Assembly: GCF_002216145.1 (NCBI RefSeq) | Contig: NZ_CP022278.1 | Coordinates: forward strand, 2,046,001 to 2,110,000 | Length of the DNA: 64,000 bases | Reading direction: 5' to 3' | Origin: Neisseria chenwenguii | Lineage (GTDB): Bacteria; Pseudomonadota; Gammaproteobacteria; Burkholderiales; Neisseriaceae | Part shown: positions 33,263-41,965 of the stretch, in pieces | Position numbering within the stretch: the first letter of the stretch is position 1 | Layout of the letters: each line of letters opens with the position of its first letter | Program-made: the position numbers and the translations under genes | The notes under the pieces: model-generated | Seen by the model: only the letters and a program-made list of their open reading frames with translations | Database searches by the model: none | What the model was told of the DNA's origin: nothing

Positions 33263-34256
33263 ATGAACGCCATCGAAATCGAAGCCGCCGTCTCCAAGCT
33301 TTTTGCCCAGCCTTTCGACCACGCAGAATTTCCCTATGCCTTTCTCGAAGCCTTCGGCAACAAAGCCACCACCATCAAACGCCTGCGTTCGGGGGAGACC
33401 AACAAATCCGATATAGGCGGCGTGCTGCAAACCAAAAACATCCACCTAGCCGTCGCCGGCGAGGGAGAAACCGCCTCCGTGCTCTCGGCGCTGAAAGCAA
33501 GCCCGGCCACCGCAGTCGCCGTCGGGCAGCTGGTGAAAAGTTTGGAAGAATATATCGGCGAACTGCTGTTTGTACGGCAGACAGGCGGACGGGCGCGTTT
33601 GGTGCCGTCTGAAAACGCCCTGCGTGCGCTGCCCGACATTCAAAGCGGTTTCGATCGTCTGGCCGCAGGTTTGGAATCTCTGAAAAAAAACCGTCGATAC
33701 AGCCATATTGAACCTTACTGCCAGCCCTGCCTTTGCCGCCAAATGGTTGCTGCCGCGTCTGGAAGATTTTCACAACCGTCATCCCGACCTCGACGTGCTG
33801 CTCAACACCAGCGCACAAAGTCTCAACCTTCCCGCAGAACGCATCGGCATCCGCTACGGCAAAGGCGGCTGGCCGGGGCTGACTGCCGAAAAATGGCTGG
33901 ACGAAACCCTCTTTCCCGTCTGCTCGCCACATTTTTTGAACACCCACTCCGTCAGCAGTCCTGCCGACCTGCTCAATCTGCCGCTGATTCACGACATCTC
34001 TATGCCGTCTGAAAGCGGATTTCTCGGCTGGAACGATTGGTTCGCAACTGCCCGCAGCGTGATGGCCGAAGACGACCTGCGTGCAGGGCGGCTGGTCAGG
34101 CTGTTTCCCGAAACCGGATGTCTCAGCGCGCTGACTTACTATCTCGTTTACCGTCCGAACTCGGCAGCGTCGAAAAAAATCCGTGCATTTCGAGAATGGA
34201 TGTTGGAGCAGGCAGCACCGTTTCAGACGGCCCAAATGCCGCCTCATGCCGTCTGA
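33263..34256 (+). pseudogene. Chimera: MmeI-like restriction-methylase N-terminus fused to a LysR regulator, frameshifted
   Basis: Codons 1 to about 85 match the N-terminus of MmeI-type (type IIL) restriction-modification enzymes (PFDHAEFPYAFLEAFGNKATTIKRLRSGETNKSDIGGVLQTKNIHLAV, LKASPAT). From about 33510 the same frame becomes a LysR regulator missing the front of its helix-turn-helix (GQLVKSLEEYIGELLFVRQTG, RLVPSENALRALPDIQSGFDRLAAGL). The frame then breaks at an A8 run (33683-33690). With seven A it would continue LKKTVDTAILNLTASPAFAAKWLLPRLEDF into the effector domain, to a stop at 34256. The chimera likely arose by deletion or illegitimate recombination between two unrelated genes. No function is expected. 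Confidence 0.8.
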
Positions 34257-34263
34257 AAAACAC

Positions 34264-34318
34264 AATGCCTGTCTGAAAACTGGCTGCTGAGCGGAGTCGA
34301 AGCATCAGACAGGCATTT
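34264..34318. repeat. Variant uptake-like inverted repeat (GCCTGTCTGAA type)
   Basis: AATGCCTGTCTGA pairs with TCAGACAGGCATT around CTGCTGAGCGGAGTCGAAGC. The core differs from the standard uptake sequence by CTG replacing CG. The inner CTGAGCGNAGTCGAAG motif recurs elsewhere in the window. Confidence 0.7.
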
Positions 34319-34553
34319 CCCGTTCCTGCCAAACATTCCCGATTTCTTGGCACGAAACCGCCGAAATTGAAAACTTTCAGACGGCTTTATTCCGCTCACC
34401 GATTGTAAAAAGGCTGCGGAAACGGCCGGTGTAATTGAAGAAGTCTTGCGGTTTTGGCATAATATACCGTTTGTTTCGGGCGGGCGGCGCGGTGCCGTAT
34501 CGTGTTTTTTTGCGCCCTGTTGCTTTTGGCGGCGGCAGTTTTTGGAGAATAAA

Positions 34554-34970
34554 ATGCGCACATTTCTAGGCGTTTGTTTTTTGATTATCGGCGGCTGGGC
34601 GGTCAGCGTGGCAGATACGGTGGCTTTTCTGGATTTTATGCCTGAAAGCCGTCATTTTCTGTATGGCGCGCCGGCGTTGGTGGCGCTGGTGTTTATTGGT
34701 TTGGGGCTGCTTTGCATGAGAAGCCGCAGAGGATTTGCGCTGGGTGTAACGCTGTTTTTGGCTTCATTGTCTGTTTGGCTGACAGCAGCAGGCTATTCGG
34801 CTTTGCACGACCGTGCGCCTTTCAGCCGTTTGATACCGCCGAATTTTGATGAGTCGGTTGCCGACACGGGTTTTGGTTTTATGCTGCTGGCCGTTCAAAC
34901 TGTTATCGCAGTTGCATTGATCGTGAAATTCAGAAAAGCAGCGGTCAAAGCGAAAACAGTAGCTGCTTGA
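34554..34970 (+). CDS. Four-helix inner-membrane hypothetical protein
   Basis: The 138-aa protein has about four hydrophobic segments (FLGVCFLIIGGWAVSVA, APALVALVFIGLGLLC, GVTLFLASLSVWLTAAGY, GFMLLAVQTVIAVALIVKF) and a basic C-terminus. ATG at 34554 follows TTGGAGAATAAA; reading further upstream adds a low-complexity non-homologous stretch. No domain was recognised. It is monocistronic with a DUS terminator behind. Confidence 0.7.
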   Translation: MRTFLGVCFLIIGGWAVSVADTVAFLDFMPESRHFLYGAPALVALVFIGLGLLCMRSRRGFALGVTLFLASLSVWLTAAGYSALHDRAPFSRLIPPNFDESVADTGFGFMLLAVQTVIAVALIVKFRKAAVKAKTVAA

Positions 34971-34998
34971 TGAAGCAGAATAAACAGTTTAAGCGTGC

Positions 34999-35038
34999 AA
35001 AAGGCCGTCTGAAAAAGAAAATTTTCAGACGGCCTTTG
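34999..35038. terminator. DUS inverted-repeat terminator
   Basis: AAAAGGCCGTCTGAAAA and TTTTCAGACGGCCTTT lie between the membrane protein and the cytochrome b561 gene. Confidence 0.8.
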
Positions 35039-35103
35039 CCATTTTTTCAGCGCTCTGGATTATAATACGCAGCCCACGAAAACAATCTGTCAAGGAACAC
35101 ATC

Positions 35104-35616
35104 ATGCAGGATAATCCACAATCCTACGGTACTGTCAGCCGTCTGTTTCACTGGCTGATGGCGGCCATGTTTGCCTTTATGTCGGTCAGCGCGTATCTTT
35201 TTACCGTTGACGACGAATATTTTTCACTGATGCCGTATCACAAAGCAACCGGCTTTTTCTTGGCGGTTTTAGTGGTATTGCGTTTGCTGTGGGCGCTGAA
35301 AAACGCTGCCCGCCGCCCGCATGGCAGCCTGATTGTCAAACTCGGCCATGCCGCTTTGTATGCGCTGATGATTGCCGTTCCCTTTATCGGCCTGATCCGC
35401 CAATACGGCGGCGGCCGCGGGCCGTTGGAAATCGGTGGTGTTACTGTTTTCCCTGCTGCGCCTGAAAAAATCCAATGGATGAGCGAGCTGGGCAACCATT
35501 GGCACGGCTTGCTCGGCTGGGCATTATTTGCGCTGGTTGCCGGGCATATCTTGATGGCGGTTGTCCATCAGCTCAAAGGCGAAAAAATCCTCAACCGTAT
35601 GGCCGGCCCGCGTTAA
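35104..35616 (+). CDS. Cytochrome b561 (CybB-type)
   Basis: The 170-aa protein is a four-helix di-haem inner-membrane cytochrome of the prokaryotic b561/Ni-hydrogenase b superfamily. Candidate haem histidines are in RLFHWLMA (helix 1), MPYHKATGFFL (helix 2), LGHAALYALMIAVPFIGLI (helix 3) and the C-terminal HWHGLLGWALFALVAGHILMAVVHQ. E. coli CybB works as a superoxide:ubiquinone oxidoreductase; the same role is possible here. CAAGGAACACATC precedes the ATG. Single-gene unit. Confidence 0.9.
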   Translation: MQDNPQSYGTVSRLFHWLMAAMFAFMSVSAYLFTVDDEYFSLMPYHKATGFFLAVLVVLRLLWALKNAARRPHGSLIVKLGHAALYALMIAVPFIGLIRQYGGGRGPLEIGGVTVFPAAPEKIQWMSELGNHWHGLLGWALFALVAGHILMAVVHQLKGEKILNRMAGPR

Positions 35617-35630
35617 GCGTTGCCAACGAT

Positions 35631-35714
35631 AAAGGCCGTCTGAAAACTTCGACTTTGCTCAGCATAAACACTTTAGTGACTGAGGCTCAGTTCAAAGTTT
35701 TCAGACGGCCTTTT
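35631..35714. terminator. Long DUS hairpin with CTTCGACTTTGCTCAG insert
   Basis: AAGGCCGTCTGAAAACTT pairs with AAGTTTTCAGACGGCCTT across an 80-base region that includes ACTTTAGTGACTGAGGCTCAG. It lies between convergent cybB and rluF. Confidence 0.75.
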
Positions 35715-35748
35715 TGCATTTGAAACATTTAAAACGCTTCTTTTAAGC

Positions 35749-36492
35749 TCAAAACCGCTCGTCCGTGCGCAGATAGCGCCATTTGCCGGGCGGCAGTCTG
35801 CCCAGTTTGACCCGCCCCATGCGGATGCGTTTGAGGCCGACGACACGCAGGCCGATGAGTTCGCACATGCGGCGGATTTGGCGTTTTTTGCCCTGTTTCA
35901 ACACAAAACGCAGTTGGTCTTCGTTTTGCCATTCCACTTTGGCGGGTCGCAGCTTTTCGCCGTCGAGGCTTAAGCCGTGGTTGAGCAGGGCGAGGCCTTT
36001 GTCATCGAGCCTGCCGCGCACGCGCACGAGGTATTCTTTTTCGCAACCGCTGTTTTCGCCGATCAGCTGTTTGGCGGTGCGCCCGTCTTGGGTCAGCACC
36101 AGCAGGCCGACCGAATCGATGTCCAAGCGGCCGGCAGGGGCGAGACCGAATTTGTGTTTTTCGCTGAACGTGATGCGGCTGTCGTCGCCTTCCCAGCGGT
36201 TTTCCGGCGTGATGAGTTCGGCGGCGGATTTGTAGCCTTTTTCGGCCTGCGCGCTGACGTAGCCGACGGGCTTGTTGAGCAGGATGGTTACGCGCGCGGC
36301 CTGCGATTCGTGCGCCTGTTTGTCGAGGTCGATGCGGTCGTTTTCGCTGACTTTCTGGCCTAGGATGGCGGTTTGGCCGTTGACTCTGACCCAGCCTTTT
36401 TCGATGTAGCTGTCGGCTTCACGGCGCGAGCAGAGGCCGAGTTGCGCCATGCGTTTGGAGAGGCGTTGCGGTTCTTGGTTGTTTGGCTGCAT
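35749..36492 (-). CDS. rluF: 23S rRNA pseudouridine synthase RluF-like
   Basis: This 247-aa RsuA-family enzyme has an N-terminal S4 RNA-binding domain ([30 protein letters not shown]) and a pseudouridine synthase domain. The catalytic aspartate lies in [19 protein letters not shown], and [10 protein letters not shown] and [29 protein letters not shown] are family motifs. The short C-terminus and [11 protein letters not shown] favour RluF (U2604, and tRNA-Tyr U35) over RluB or RsuA; the exact target is inference. The start at 36492 (MQPNNQEPQ) begins just before the S4 domain. Confidence 0.88.
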   Translation of the reverse strand: MQPNNQEPQRLSKRMAQLGLCSRREADSYIEKGWVRVNGQTAILGQKVSENDRIDLDKQAHESQAARVTILLNKPVGYVSAQAEKGYKSAAELITPENRWEGDDSRITFSEKHKFGLAPAGRLDIDSVGLLVLTQDGRTAKQLIGENSGCEKEYLVRVRGRLDDKGLALLNHGLSLDGEKLRPAKVEWQNEDQLRFVLKQGKKRQIRRMCELIGLRVVGLKRIRMGRVKLGRLPPGKWRYLRTDERF

Positions 36493-36685
36493 GGTGGTCT
36501 GCTTGAAAAAGAATGCCGGAATTATAGCATTTCTGCTTTCAGACGGCCTGTTGCCGCCTGATTTTGGCCGTCTGAAAAAAATAATGTGGAAAACGGAATT
36601 GTTGCCGGCTCTCTGAATGAAAAGTATATAATTCTTTCCAAATATCATTCTCATTTCCGGGTTTTCAGATTAGAGCAATAACATA

Positions 36686-37249
36686 TTGACGATTCTCAAG
36701 CAATTCAAATGGTTTCTTAAAGATTACTGGTGGCGCAAAGACAATATGCTGTCTTGGCTGGTTTTGACGGTATTGGTGGCGCTGGGCTTCGGCGTGGTCG
36801 AGATCAATGTGCGGATCAACGAATGGAGCAAGTCGTTTTACGATACGCTGGAGGCGTTTCAGGCGGATAAGCTGTATGTGTTGATTCAGGAATATTTGGT
36901 ATATGTCGCCATTTTCGTGGTGGCGGCGGTGTACCGCAGCTGGTTGCGCAAGCTGTTGATTATCCGTTGGCGTTCGCACCTGACCGAGCGGCTGCTGGGC
37001 GACTGGCTTCAGAAGCGGGCGTTTTACCGCATCGCGCTGAAGCAGACCACGGACAACCCCGACCAGCGTATCGCCGAAGACGTGAATATTTTTGTCTCGC
37101 GCACCATCGAGCTGTTTATTTCACTGCTGACCAATTTGGTGCAGCTGTATTCGTTTATCGCGATTTTGTGGGAACTGTCGGGTACGCATACCTTCAACAT
37201 CATGGGGCACGACATCACCATTACCGGCTATCTGGTATGGATTGCCTGC
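36686..37249 (+). pseudogene. SbmA/BacA/YddA-like ABC transporter permease, 3'-truncated
   Basis: About 188 codons encode the N-terminal transmembrane part of a peptide/vitamin-type ABC transporter of the SbmA_BacA family: FLKDYWWRKDNMLSWLVLTVLVALGFGVVEINVRINEWSKSFYDTLEAF, RSWLRKLLIIRWRSHLTERLLGDWL, YRIALKQTTDNPDQRIAEDVNIFVS and YSFIAILWELSGT. Homology stops at GYLVWIA. The frame then runs for 72 unrelated codons across an integrase fragment. The rest of the permease and the ATPase domain are absent. It starts with TTG at 36686 or nearby; no strong RBS was seen. Confidence 0.82.
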
Positions 37250-37452
37250 GACGGCGCGCCCTTTTCCTTGATTCTTTCGCAGACGGCGCGTATTTCCTGC
37301 TCGGATATTTCAGACAACCGCCTGCGGCCGAAATCTTTGCCGATGTACCGTCTGAAAATTTCCTGCCGCAAAGTCCGCGTACTGTCGGCAAAATCCGCCT
37401 GGTCGATGTACCGGACAAACCAAGATTCAAACGTTTCACCCGTTCGAGCCAC
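37228..37452 (-). pseudogene. Tyrosine integrase N-terminal fragment
   Basis: The 74 codons (ESWFVRYIDQADFADSTRTLRQEIFRRYIGKDFGRRRLSEISEQEIRAVCERIKEKGAPSQAI) match the SAM-like, DNA-binding core region of P4-type phage or island integrases. The catalytic domain is missing: after SQAI the sequence becomes the antisense of the ABC transporter gene. This is a deletion scar of an integrated element. DUS-like TTTCAGACGG is present inside the fragment. Confidence 0.72.
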
Positions 37453-37510
37453 TCGAATACCCTAAATATTTTTTAATTGATAAATACCAATAGAGACCAA
37501 TAGATACAAC

Positions 37511-37535
37511 AAAGCCCTGTAAAAACAGGGCTTTT
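37511..37535 (-). terminator. guaA: Intrinsic terminator of guaA
   Basis: AAAGCCCTGT and ACAGGGCTTT form a perfect 10-base stem with a 4-base loop, 45 bases after guaA. Just left of it ACCAATAGA occurs twice in tandem-like spacing. Confidence 0.85.
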
Positions 37536-37579
37536 GGTGATATTTTTAATTAATACAGACGCATGAATACCATAAGATA

Positions 37580-39145
37580 TTATTCCCACTCAATCGTGGC
37601 GGGCGGTTTGCCGCTGACGTCGTACACGACACGGTTGATGCCTTTGACTTCGTTGATGATGCGGTTGGATACGCGGCCGAGCAGGGAATACGGGAGTTCG
37701 GCCCAATGCGCGGTCATGAAGTCGCTGGTGATGACTGCACGCAGGGCGACGACGTAGTCGTAGGTGCGGCCGTCGCCCATGACGCCGACGGATTTGACGG
37801 GCAGGAACACGGCGAAGGCTTGGCTGGTGAGGTCGTACCATGATGTGCCGTTGTTGTCGGCGGTGTTGCGCAGTTCTTGGATGAAGATGTCGTCGGCCTG
37901 GCGCAGGAGGTCGGCGTATTCTTTTTTGACTTCGCCGAGGATGCGCACGCCGAGGCCGGGGCCGGGGAAGGGGTGGCGGTAGACCATTTCGCGCGGCAGG
38001 CCGAGGGCGACGCCGAGTTCGCGCACTTCGTCTTTGAACAGGTCGCGCAGCGGCTCGAGCAGTTGCAGGTTCATGTTTTCAGGCAGGCCTCCGACATTAT
38101 GATGCGATTTGATGGCGTGGGCTTTTTTGGTTTTTGCGCCCGCGCTTTCGATGACGTCGGGGTAAATCGTGCCTTGCGCGAGCCATTTGGCGTTGACGCG
38201 TTTTTTGGCTTCGGCGTCAAAGACTTCGACGAATTCGGCACCGATGATCTTGCGTTTTTTCTCGGGGTCGGTTTCGCCGGCGAGTTTGCCCATGAATTGT
38301 TCGGTGGCATCGACATGGATGACGCGCACGCCGAGGTTGCGGGCGAACATGTCCATCACCATTTTGCCTTCATTCAGGCGCAACAGGCCGTGGTCGACGA
38401 AGACGCAGGTGAGCTGGTCGCCGATGGCGCGGTGGATGAGCGCGGCGGCCACGGAGCTGTCCACGCCGCCTGAAAGCCCGAGGATGACTTCGTCGCTACC
38501 GACCTGTTCGCGGATTTTGGCGACGGCTTCGTCGATGTAGTTGGGCATGGTCCAGCTGGGTTTTGCGCCGCAGATGTCGAGCACGAAGCGGTTCAGCAGG
38601 GCGCGGCCTTGTTTGGTGTGGGTGACTTCGGGGTGGAACTGGATGCCGTAAAACTGTTTTTCGGCGTGTTCCATCATGGCAATCGGGCAGGACGGGGTGT
38701 CGCCGATGACGACGAAGCCTTCAGGTAGCCTGCTCACTTTGTCGCCGTGGCTCATCCAAACGTCAAGCGTGTTCGGCTGGCCGTCCGAAAGGCCGCGCGT
38801 GAGTTTGCAGTCGATGGTTTGGACCTGCGCGTAACCGAATTCGCGCTGGTTGCCCGCCTGCACTTCGCCGCCGAGATGGTGCGCCATAAACTGCATGCCG
38901 TAGCAGATGCCGAGCACGGGCACGCCCAAGTCGAACAATCCCGTATCGGCCTGGTATTCGGAGTCGTACACGGAATTGGGGCCGCCGGAGAGGATGATGC
39001 CTTTGGGGTTGAAGGCTTTGATGTCGGCCAGCGGCATGTCGTAGGGGTGCAGTTCGCAGTAAACATGCACCTCGCGCACGCGGCGGGCGATGAGCTGGGT
39101 AACTTGGGAGCCGAAGTCGAGGATGAGGATTTTGTCTTGGGTCAT
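37580..39145 (-). CDS. guaA: GMP synthase (glutamine-hydrolysing)
   Basis: GuaA converts XMP to GMP with glutamine and ATP. The 521-aa protein has the class I amidotransferase domain (nucleophile in [16 protein letters not shown], His/Glu in [11 protein letters not shown]), the ATP pyrophosphatase P-loop [19 protein letters not shown] and the dimerisation domain ending [24 protein letters not shown] (here [19 protein letters not shown]). It starts at [14 protein letters not shown]. It is flanked by an intrinsic terminator on one side and a DUS hairpin on the other. Confidence 0.98.
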   Translation of the reverse strand: MTQDKILILDFGSQVTQLIARRVREVHVYCELHPYDMPLADIKAFNPKGIILSGGPNSVYDSEYQADTGLFDLGVPVLGICYGMQFMAHHLGGEVQAGNQREFGYAQVQTIDCKLTRGLSDGQPNTLDVWMSHGDKVSRLPEGFVVIGDTPSCPIAMMEHAEKQFYGIQFHPEVTHTKQGRALLNRFVLDICGAKPSWTMPNYIDEAVAKIREQVGSDEVILGLSGGVDSSVAAALIHRAIGDQLTCVFVDHGLLRLNEGKMVMDMFARNLGVRVIHVDATEQFMGKLAGETDPEKKRKIIGAEFVEVFDAEAKKRVNAKWLAQGTIYPDVIESAGAKTKKAHAIKSHHNVGGLPENMNLQLLEPLRDLFKDEVRELGVALGLPREMVYRHPFPGPGLGVRILGEVKKEYADLLRQADDIFIQELRNTADNNGTSWYDLTSQAFAVFLPVKSVGVMGDGRTYDYVVALRAVITSDFMTAHWAELPYSLLGRVSNRIINEVKGINRVVYDVSGKPPATIEWE

Positions 39146-39201
39146 GATGGTCGGTTTCGGGTTGGATGACGGGGCAGCCTTCTGGCCGGAAACAATGGAA
39201 A

Positions 39202-39248
39202 AGGCCGTCTGAAAAAACGGCGCTATTGTACCATTTTTCAGACGGCCT
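39202..39248. terminator. DUS inverted-repeat terminator
   Basis: AGGCCGTCTGAAAAA and TTTTTCAGACGGCCT lie between the 39266 membrane-protein gene and guaA (same strand), ending the former. Confidence 0.75.
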
Positions 39249-39265
39249 GAACGGGCGGCAGGGCG

Positions 39266-39607
39266 TTATTTCTCTTCGGGAAAACCCGTTTTTTTATACG
39301 GTACTACGCTGCTGCGCGAGAGCAGCAGCAACACGCCGAGCACCATCATGCCCAGCGCCAGCAGCGGCGAAAAGCCGAGCAGATAGTTGTTGTAGAGATA
39401 AATCGCGCCGCCGACGTAAACCAGCATCGGGCCGGAAACGACGGATTGCTTGTTCACGCCGTCCATCACCAAAACCGCGATGCCGGCAATCATCAGGCTG
39501 ATGGAAACCAGCGTAGCGGTGGCTGGAAGGATGCCGGTGGCTTTCAGAAACCAGATGGCACCGAAAACAATCAGAAATAAAGGCAGGGCAAGGGAGGCGT
39601 GGGGCAT
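39266..39607 (-). CDS. Small membrane protein, four helices
   Basis: The 113-aa protein has four hydrophobic segments (ALPLFLIVFGAIWFLKATG, TLVSISLMIAGIAVLVMDGV, MLVYVGGAIYLYNNYLL, LLALGMMVLGVLLLLS) and a short charged tail. It resembles the small DUF5668/LiaF-like transmembrane modules, which is only a topological analogy. No function is recognised. Starts at MPHASLALP. Confidence 0.65.
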   Translation of the reverse strand: MPHASLALPLFLIVFGAIWFLKATGILPATATLVSISLMIAGIAVLVMDGVNKQSVVSGPMLVYVGGAIYLYNNYLLGFSPLLALGMMVLGVLLLLSRSSVVPYKKTGFPEEK

Positions 39608-39786
39608 GGGTTTGCTCCGTTACAAAATTCAGACGGCCTGATTATTGGGTTAATCAGGCCGTCTGAAAAGTAGGGGGGTATGATTCTTGCGTGTTTTTAC
39701 GAAAAAACGGGATATGCGTGGAAGATGGTGCAATCGGAAATGCAGACGGCCTTAAAAACAGCCGAGGCCGTCTGAAACTTTCCGGA

Positions 39787-40215
39787 TTATTTTTTATTCA
39801 ACAGACGGCTGACAATCTGATCGACTTCAGCCTGCTGGTCTGCCGTTTTGAAATTCGGATGGGCGCGCAGGCTGGCAACGGGGTATTCCGGCGTGCGGAT
39901 CAGGAGGGAGATGTAGTTGAGCTTGTCGCCGCGGCCTTGGCTGTTGTAGCGGAGGTTGTAGCGGCATTCGGGTTCATACAGGCGCTGTCGGTTGGCGGGT
40001 ACTTCGACGGTTTCGCTGCTGATGCCGTGCTGCTGCAAGGCGTGGGCGATTTTTTCATTCAAACCGGGGTTGGGGTCTTTGGTGCGGGTTAGGATGCAGA
40101 GGTGGCGGATGTTGCCCAATTCTTGCGCGCCCTTATCCGACAAAGAGGGCTGGCTGCTTTGGCAGGCCGACAATAAAGCTGCGCTGCCGATGATGAGCAG
40201 AGTGGAAAGTTTCAT
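39787..40215 (-). CDS. Putative lipoprotein, 142 aa
   Basis: MKLSTLLIIGSAALLSAC is a signal peptide with lipobox LSAC. The mature domain includes NIRHLCILTRTKDPNPGLNEKIAHALQQHGISSETVEVPANRQRL and YISLLIRTPEYPVASLRAHP, a mixed alpha/beta layout. It resembles a periplasmic lipoprotein family widespread in Neisseria but I cannot assign a role. The start at 40215 excludes an upstream extension that would bury the signal peptide. Confidence 0.72.
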   Translation of the reverse strand: MKLSTLLIIGSAALLSACQSSQPSLSDKGAQELGNIRHLCILTRTKDPNPGLNEKIAHALQQHGISSETVEVPANRQRLYEPECRYNLRYNSQGRGDKLNYISLLIRTPEYPVASLRAHPNFKTADQQAEVDQIVSRLLNKK

Positions 40216-40289
40216 ATGGTTCACCTTGTGTGGTTTGGATGAAGGAAGAAACAGCGGCAGCACTCGGCCTGCCGCTGCCGTCTGAATCT

Positions 40290-40736
40290 TCAGCGCACCG
40301 ATTTCATCAAACGCTGTTTCTCGCGTTTCCAGTCGGCTTCTTTGAGACTTTGGCGCTTGTCATGCTGCTTTTTGCCTTTGGCCATGCCGATGTCCATTTT
40401 GATGCGGCCGCGGTTGTAGTGTAGGTTGAGCGGAACGATGGTGTAGCCGGCGCGTTCGGTTTTGCCGATCATTTTGTTGATTTCCGCTTGGTTAAGCAGC
40501 AGCTTGCGGGCGCGCACAGGGTCGGGTTTGACATGGGTGGACGCGGTGGGCAGTGCGGTGATGTGGCAGCCGACCAGATAAAACGCGTCTTTTTTCCAGT
40601 GGATATAGCTCTCTTTAAGTTGCACGCGACCGGCGCGTACGGCTTTGACCTCCCAGCCTTCCAAGACAAGGCCGGCTTCGATTTGGTCTTCGATGAAGTA
40701 GTCGTGAAAGGCTTTTTTGTTGTTGGTGATGCTCAT
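40290..40736 (-). CDS. smpB: SsrA-binding protein SmpB
   Basis: SmpB binds tmRNA and brings it to stalled ribosomes. The 148-aa protein shows [94 protein letters not shown] and the basic C-terminal tail. The start at 40736 gives [10 protein letters not shown]; the longer frame is not conserved. The tmRNA gene itself is 3.5 kb away at 44287-44648. Confidence 0.97.
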   Translation of the reverse strand: MSITNNKKAFHDYFIEDQIEAGLVLEGWEVKAVRAGRVQLKESYIHWKKDAFYLVGCHITALPTASTHVKPDPVRARKLLLNQAEINKMIGKTERAGYTIVPLNLHYNRGRIKMDIGMAKGKKQHDKRQSLKEADWKREKQRLMKSVR

Positions 40737-40840
40737 GATATTGCTCTCGGGCTTGGGAAGTTTCAGACGGCATTGCTGCGTATGGCGCACAGTTTACCCG
40801 ATAACGTCGGGGCAGGAAAACGTAAAAGGCCGTCTGAAAA

Positions 40841-41062
40841 TCAAAATGCTTTGACGAGCGCGAAACGGGCTTGGGTTTGCCCGCCGGTTTCGACGGTTTC
40901 GGCGAACATGGCGGTGGGGCGTACCCATAGGCCGTAGTTACCGTAAAGGGCGCGGTAAACGACCATTTCTTCTTCGGTTTCGCTGTGGCGGGCGGTACCG
41001 CAGACTTCGTAGAGGCTGCCTTTGTAATGGCGGTAGATGCCGGGGCGAATGGGTGTGTTCAT
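40841..41062 (-). CDS. DUF1653 domain protein
   Basis: The 73-aa protein is a compact DUF1653 member (IRPGIYRHYKGSLYEVCGTARHSETEEEMVVYRALYGNYGLWVRPTAMFAETV). The family is widespread in bacteria, with a small SH3-like beta-barrel and no assigned function. The start at 41062 (MNTPIRPGI) matches the family edge; the upstream reading passes through two DUS. It is the only gene between smpB and csp. Confidence 0.85.
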   Translation of the reverse strand: MNTPIRPGIYRHYKGSLYEVCGTARHSETEEEMVVYRALYGNYGLWVRPTAMFAETVETGGQTQARFALVKAF

Positions 41063-41164
41063 TGCTGGCGGGGGTTTCAGACGGCAGGGGCTGTTTTTCA
41101 GACGGCAATAAAAAATGGCGGGAAATCCCGCCACGCTTCACGGCTTGCGCCGCATCCTTTTTTA

Positions 41165-41368
41165 TTAAGCTGCTTGGATATTAGCGGCTTGTTTGCCTTT
41201 GGGGCCGGTGGTTACGTCGAAAGAAACGCGTTGGCCTTCTTTCAGGGTTTTGAAACCTTCCATGTTGATGGCCGAGAAATGTGCGAACAAGTCTTCGCCG
41301 CCTTCATCGGGAGTGATAAAACCAAAACCTTTAGCGTCGTTAAACCATTTTACGGTACCGGTTGCCAT
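41165..41368 (-). CDS. Cold-shock domain protein
   Basis: The 67-aa CspA-type OB-fold protein has RNP1 (KGFGFI) and RNP2 (DLFAHFS) and the start [16 protein letters not shown]. Such proteins melt RNA secondary structure and can act as antiterminators; in Neisseria CspA also affects biofilm and global expression. The leader from the mapped promoter is about 115 bases, as expected for post-transcriptional control of cold-shock genes. Confidence 0.96.
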   Translation of the reverse strand: MATGTVKWFNDAKGFGFITPDEGGEDLFAHFSAINMEGFKTLKEGQRVSFDVTTGPKGKQAANIQAA

Positions 41369-41491
41369 TGTGTGATACTTCCTATACGAAAAATTAATGA
41401 AACAGCAAAGAGGCAGTATTGAAAACGCAAAAGTTTCAAGTTTCTCCCAAAACCGTTATGCTTGTTCGTCGTGCCGGATTCGCTTGGTGTC

Positions 41492-41520
41492 TTTTTACAT
41501 TTGTTAAGCCGTTACGTCAA
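41492..41520 (-). promoter_or_regulatory. Sigma-70 promoter of csp with long leader
   Basis: On the minus strand TTGACG and TAAAAA are separated by exactly 17 bases. Transcription from here gives a leader of about 115 nt before the csp ATG. The remainder of the divergent 41369-41650 region should also hold the clpS promoter, not clearly seen. Confidence 0.65.
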
Positions 41521-41650
41521 GTAATGTTTTCAAAAATGCAGAAATTTTATTAAGATGATACGAAATATAACAAAACTGCCGATAAAATTTATGCAAAATG
41601 ATGCATATGGTCTGTCTGTTTGAAAATTTGTTTTGGAGCCGCATATAACC

Positions 41651-41965
41651 ATGACCACACCCGATACACGGCACGATGCCGACACGCTTCTTCACGACTG
41701 GCAGGATGTCCGCCCGCCTAAGCGTTACGGCGTGTTTCTGCTCAACGACGACTACACGACGATGGAGTTTGTGGTCGAAATTCTGACCGAAGTATTTATG
41801 CTGGCCGAGGAACAGGCGGTGGCGGTAATGCTGTTGGTACACCACGAAGGCAAGGGTTTGTGCGGCACTTACACGCGCGATATTGCCGAAACGAAACAGC
41901 GGCAGGTCATGCAGCGGGCGAAGGCGGAAGGCCATCCGCTGCAATGTATTGTCGAGGAGGTTTAA
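41651..41965 (+). CDS. clpS: ATP-dependent Clp protease adaptor ClpS
   Basis: ClpS delivers N-degron substrates to ClpAP. The 104-aa protein has the family core KRYGVFLLNDDYTTMEFVVEIL, the His-rich MLLVHHEGKGLCGTYTRDIAETK and an extended acidic N-terminus. The ATG at 41651 (MTTPDTRHDAD) is preferred to an upstream TTG at 41633. Its TAA is directly abutted by the clpA ATG, so the two are translationally coupled. Confidence 0.96.
   Translation: MTTPDTRHDADTLLHDWQDVRPPKRYGVFLLNDDYTTMEFVVEILTEVFMLAEEQAVAVMLLVHHEGKGLCGTYTRDIAETKQRQVMQRAKAEGHPLQCIVEEV

Noticed and set aside
36640..36660. Fur box upstream of the SbmA-like gene (AAATATCATTCTCATTT)
   Set aside because: Only a partial match to the GATAAT-based 19-bp consensus; too weak to report as a feature.
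37563..38473. Long frames antisense to guaA
   Set aside because: Shadows of guaA; no ribosome sites or domains.
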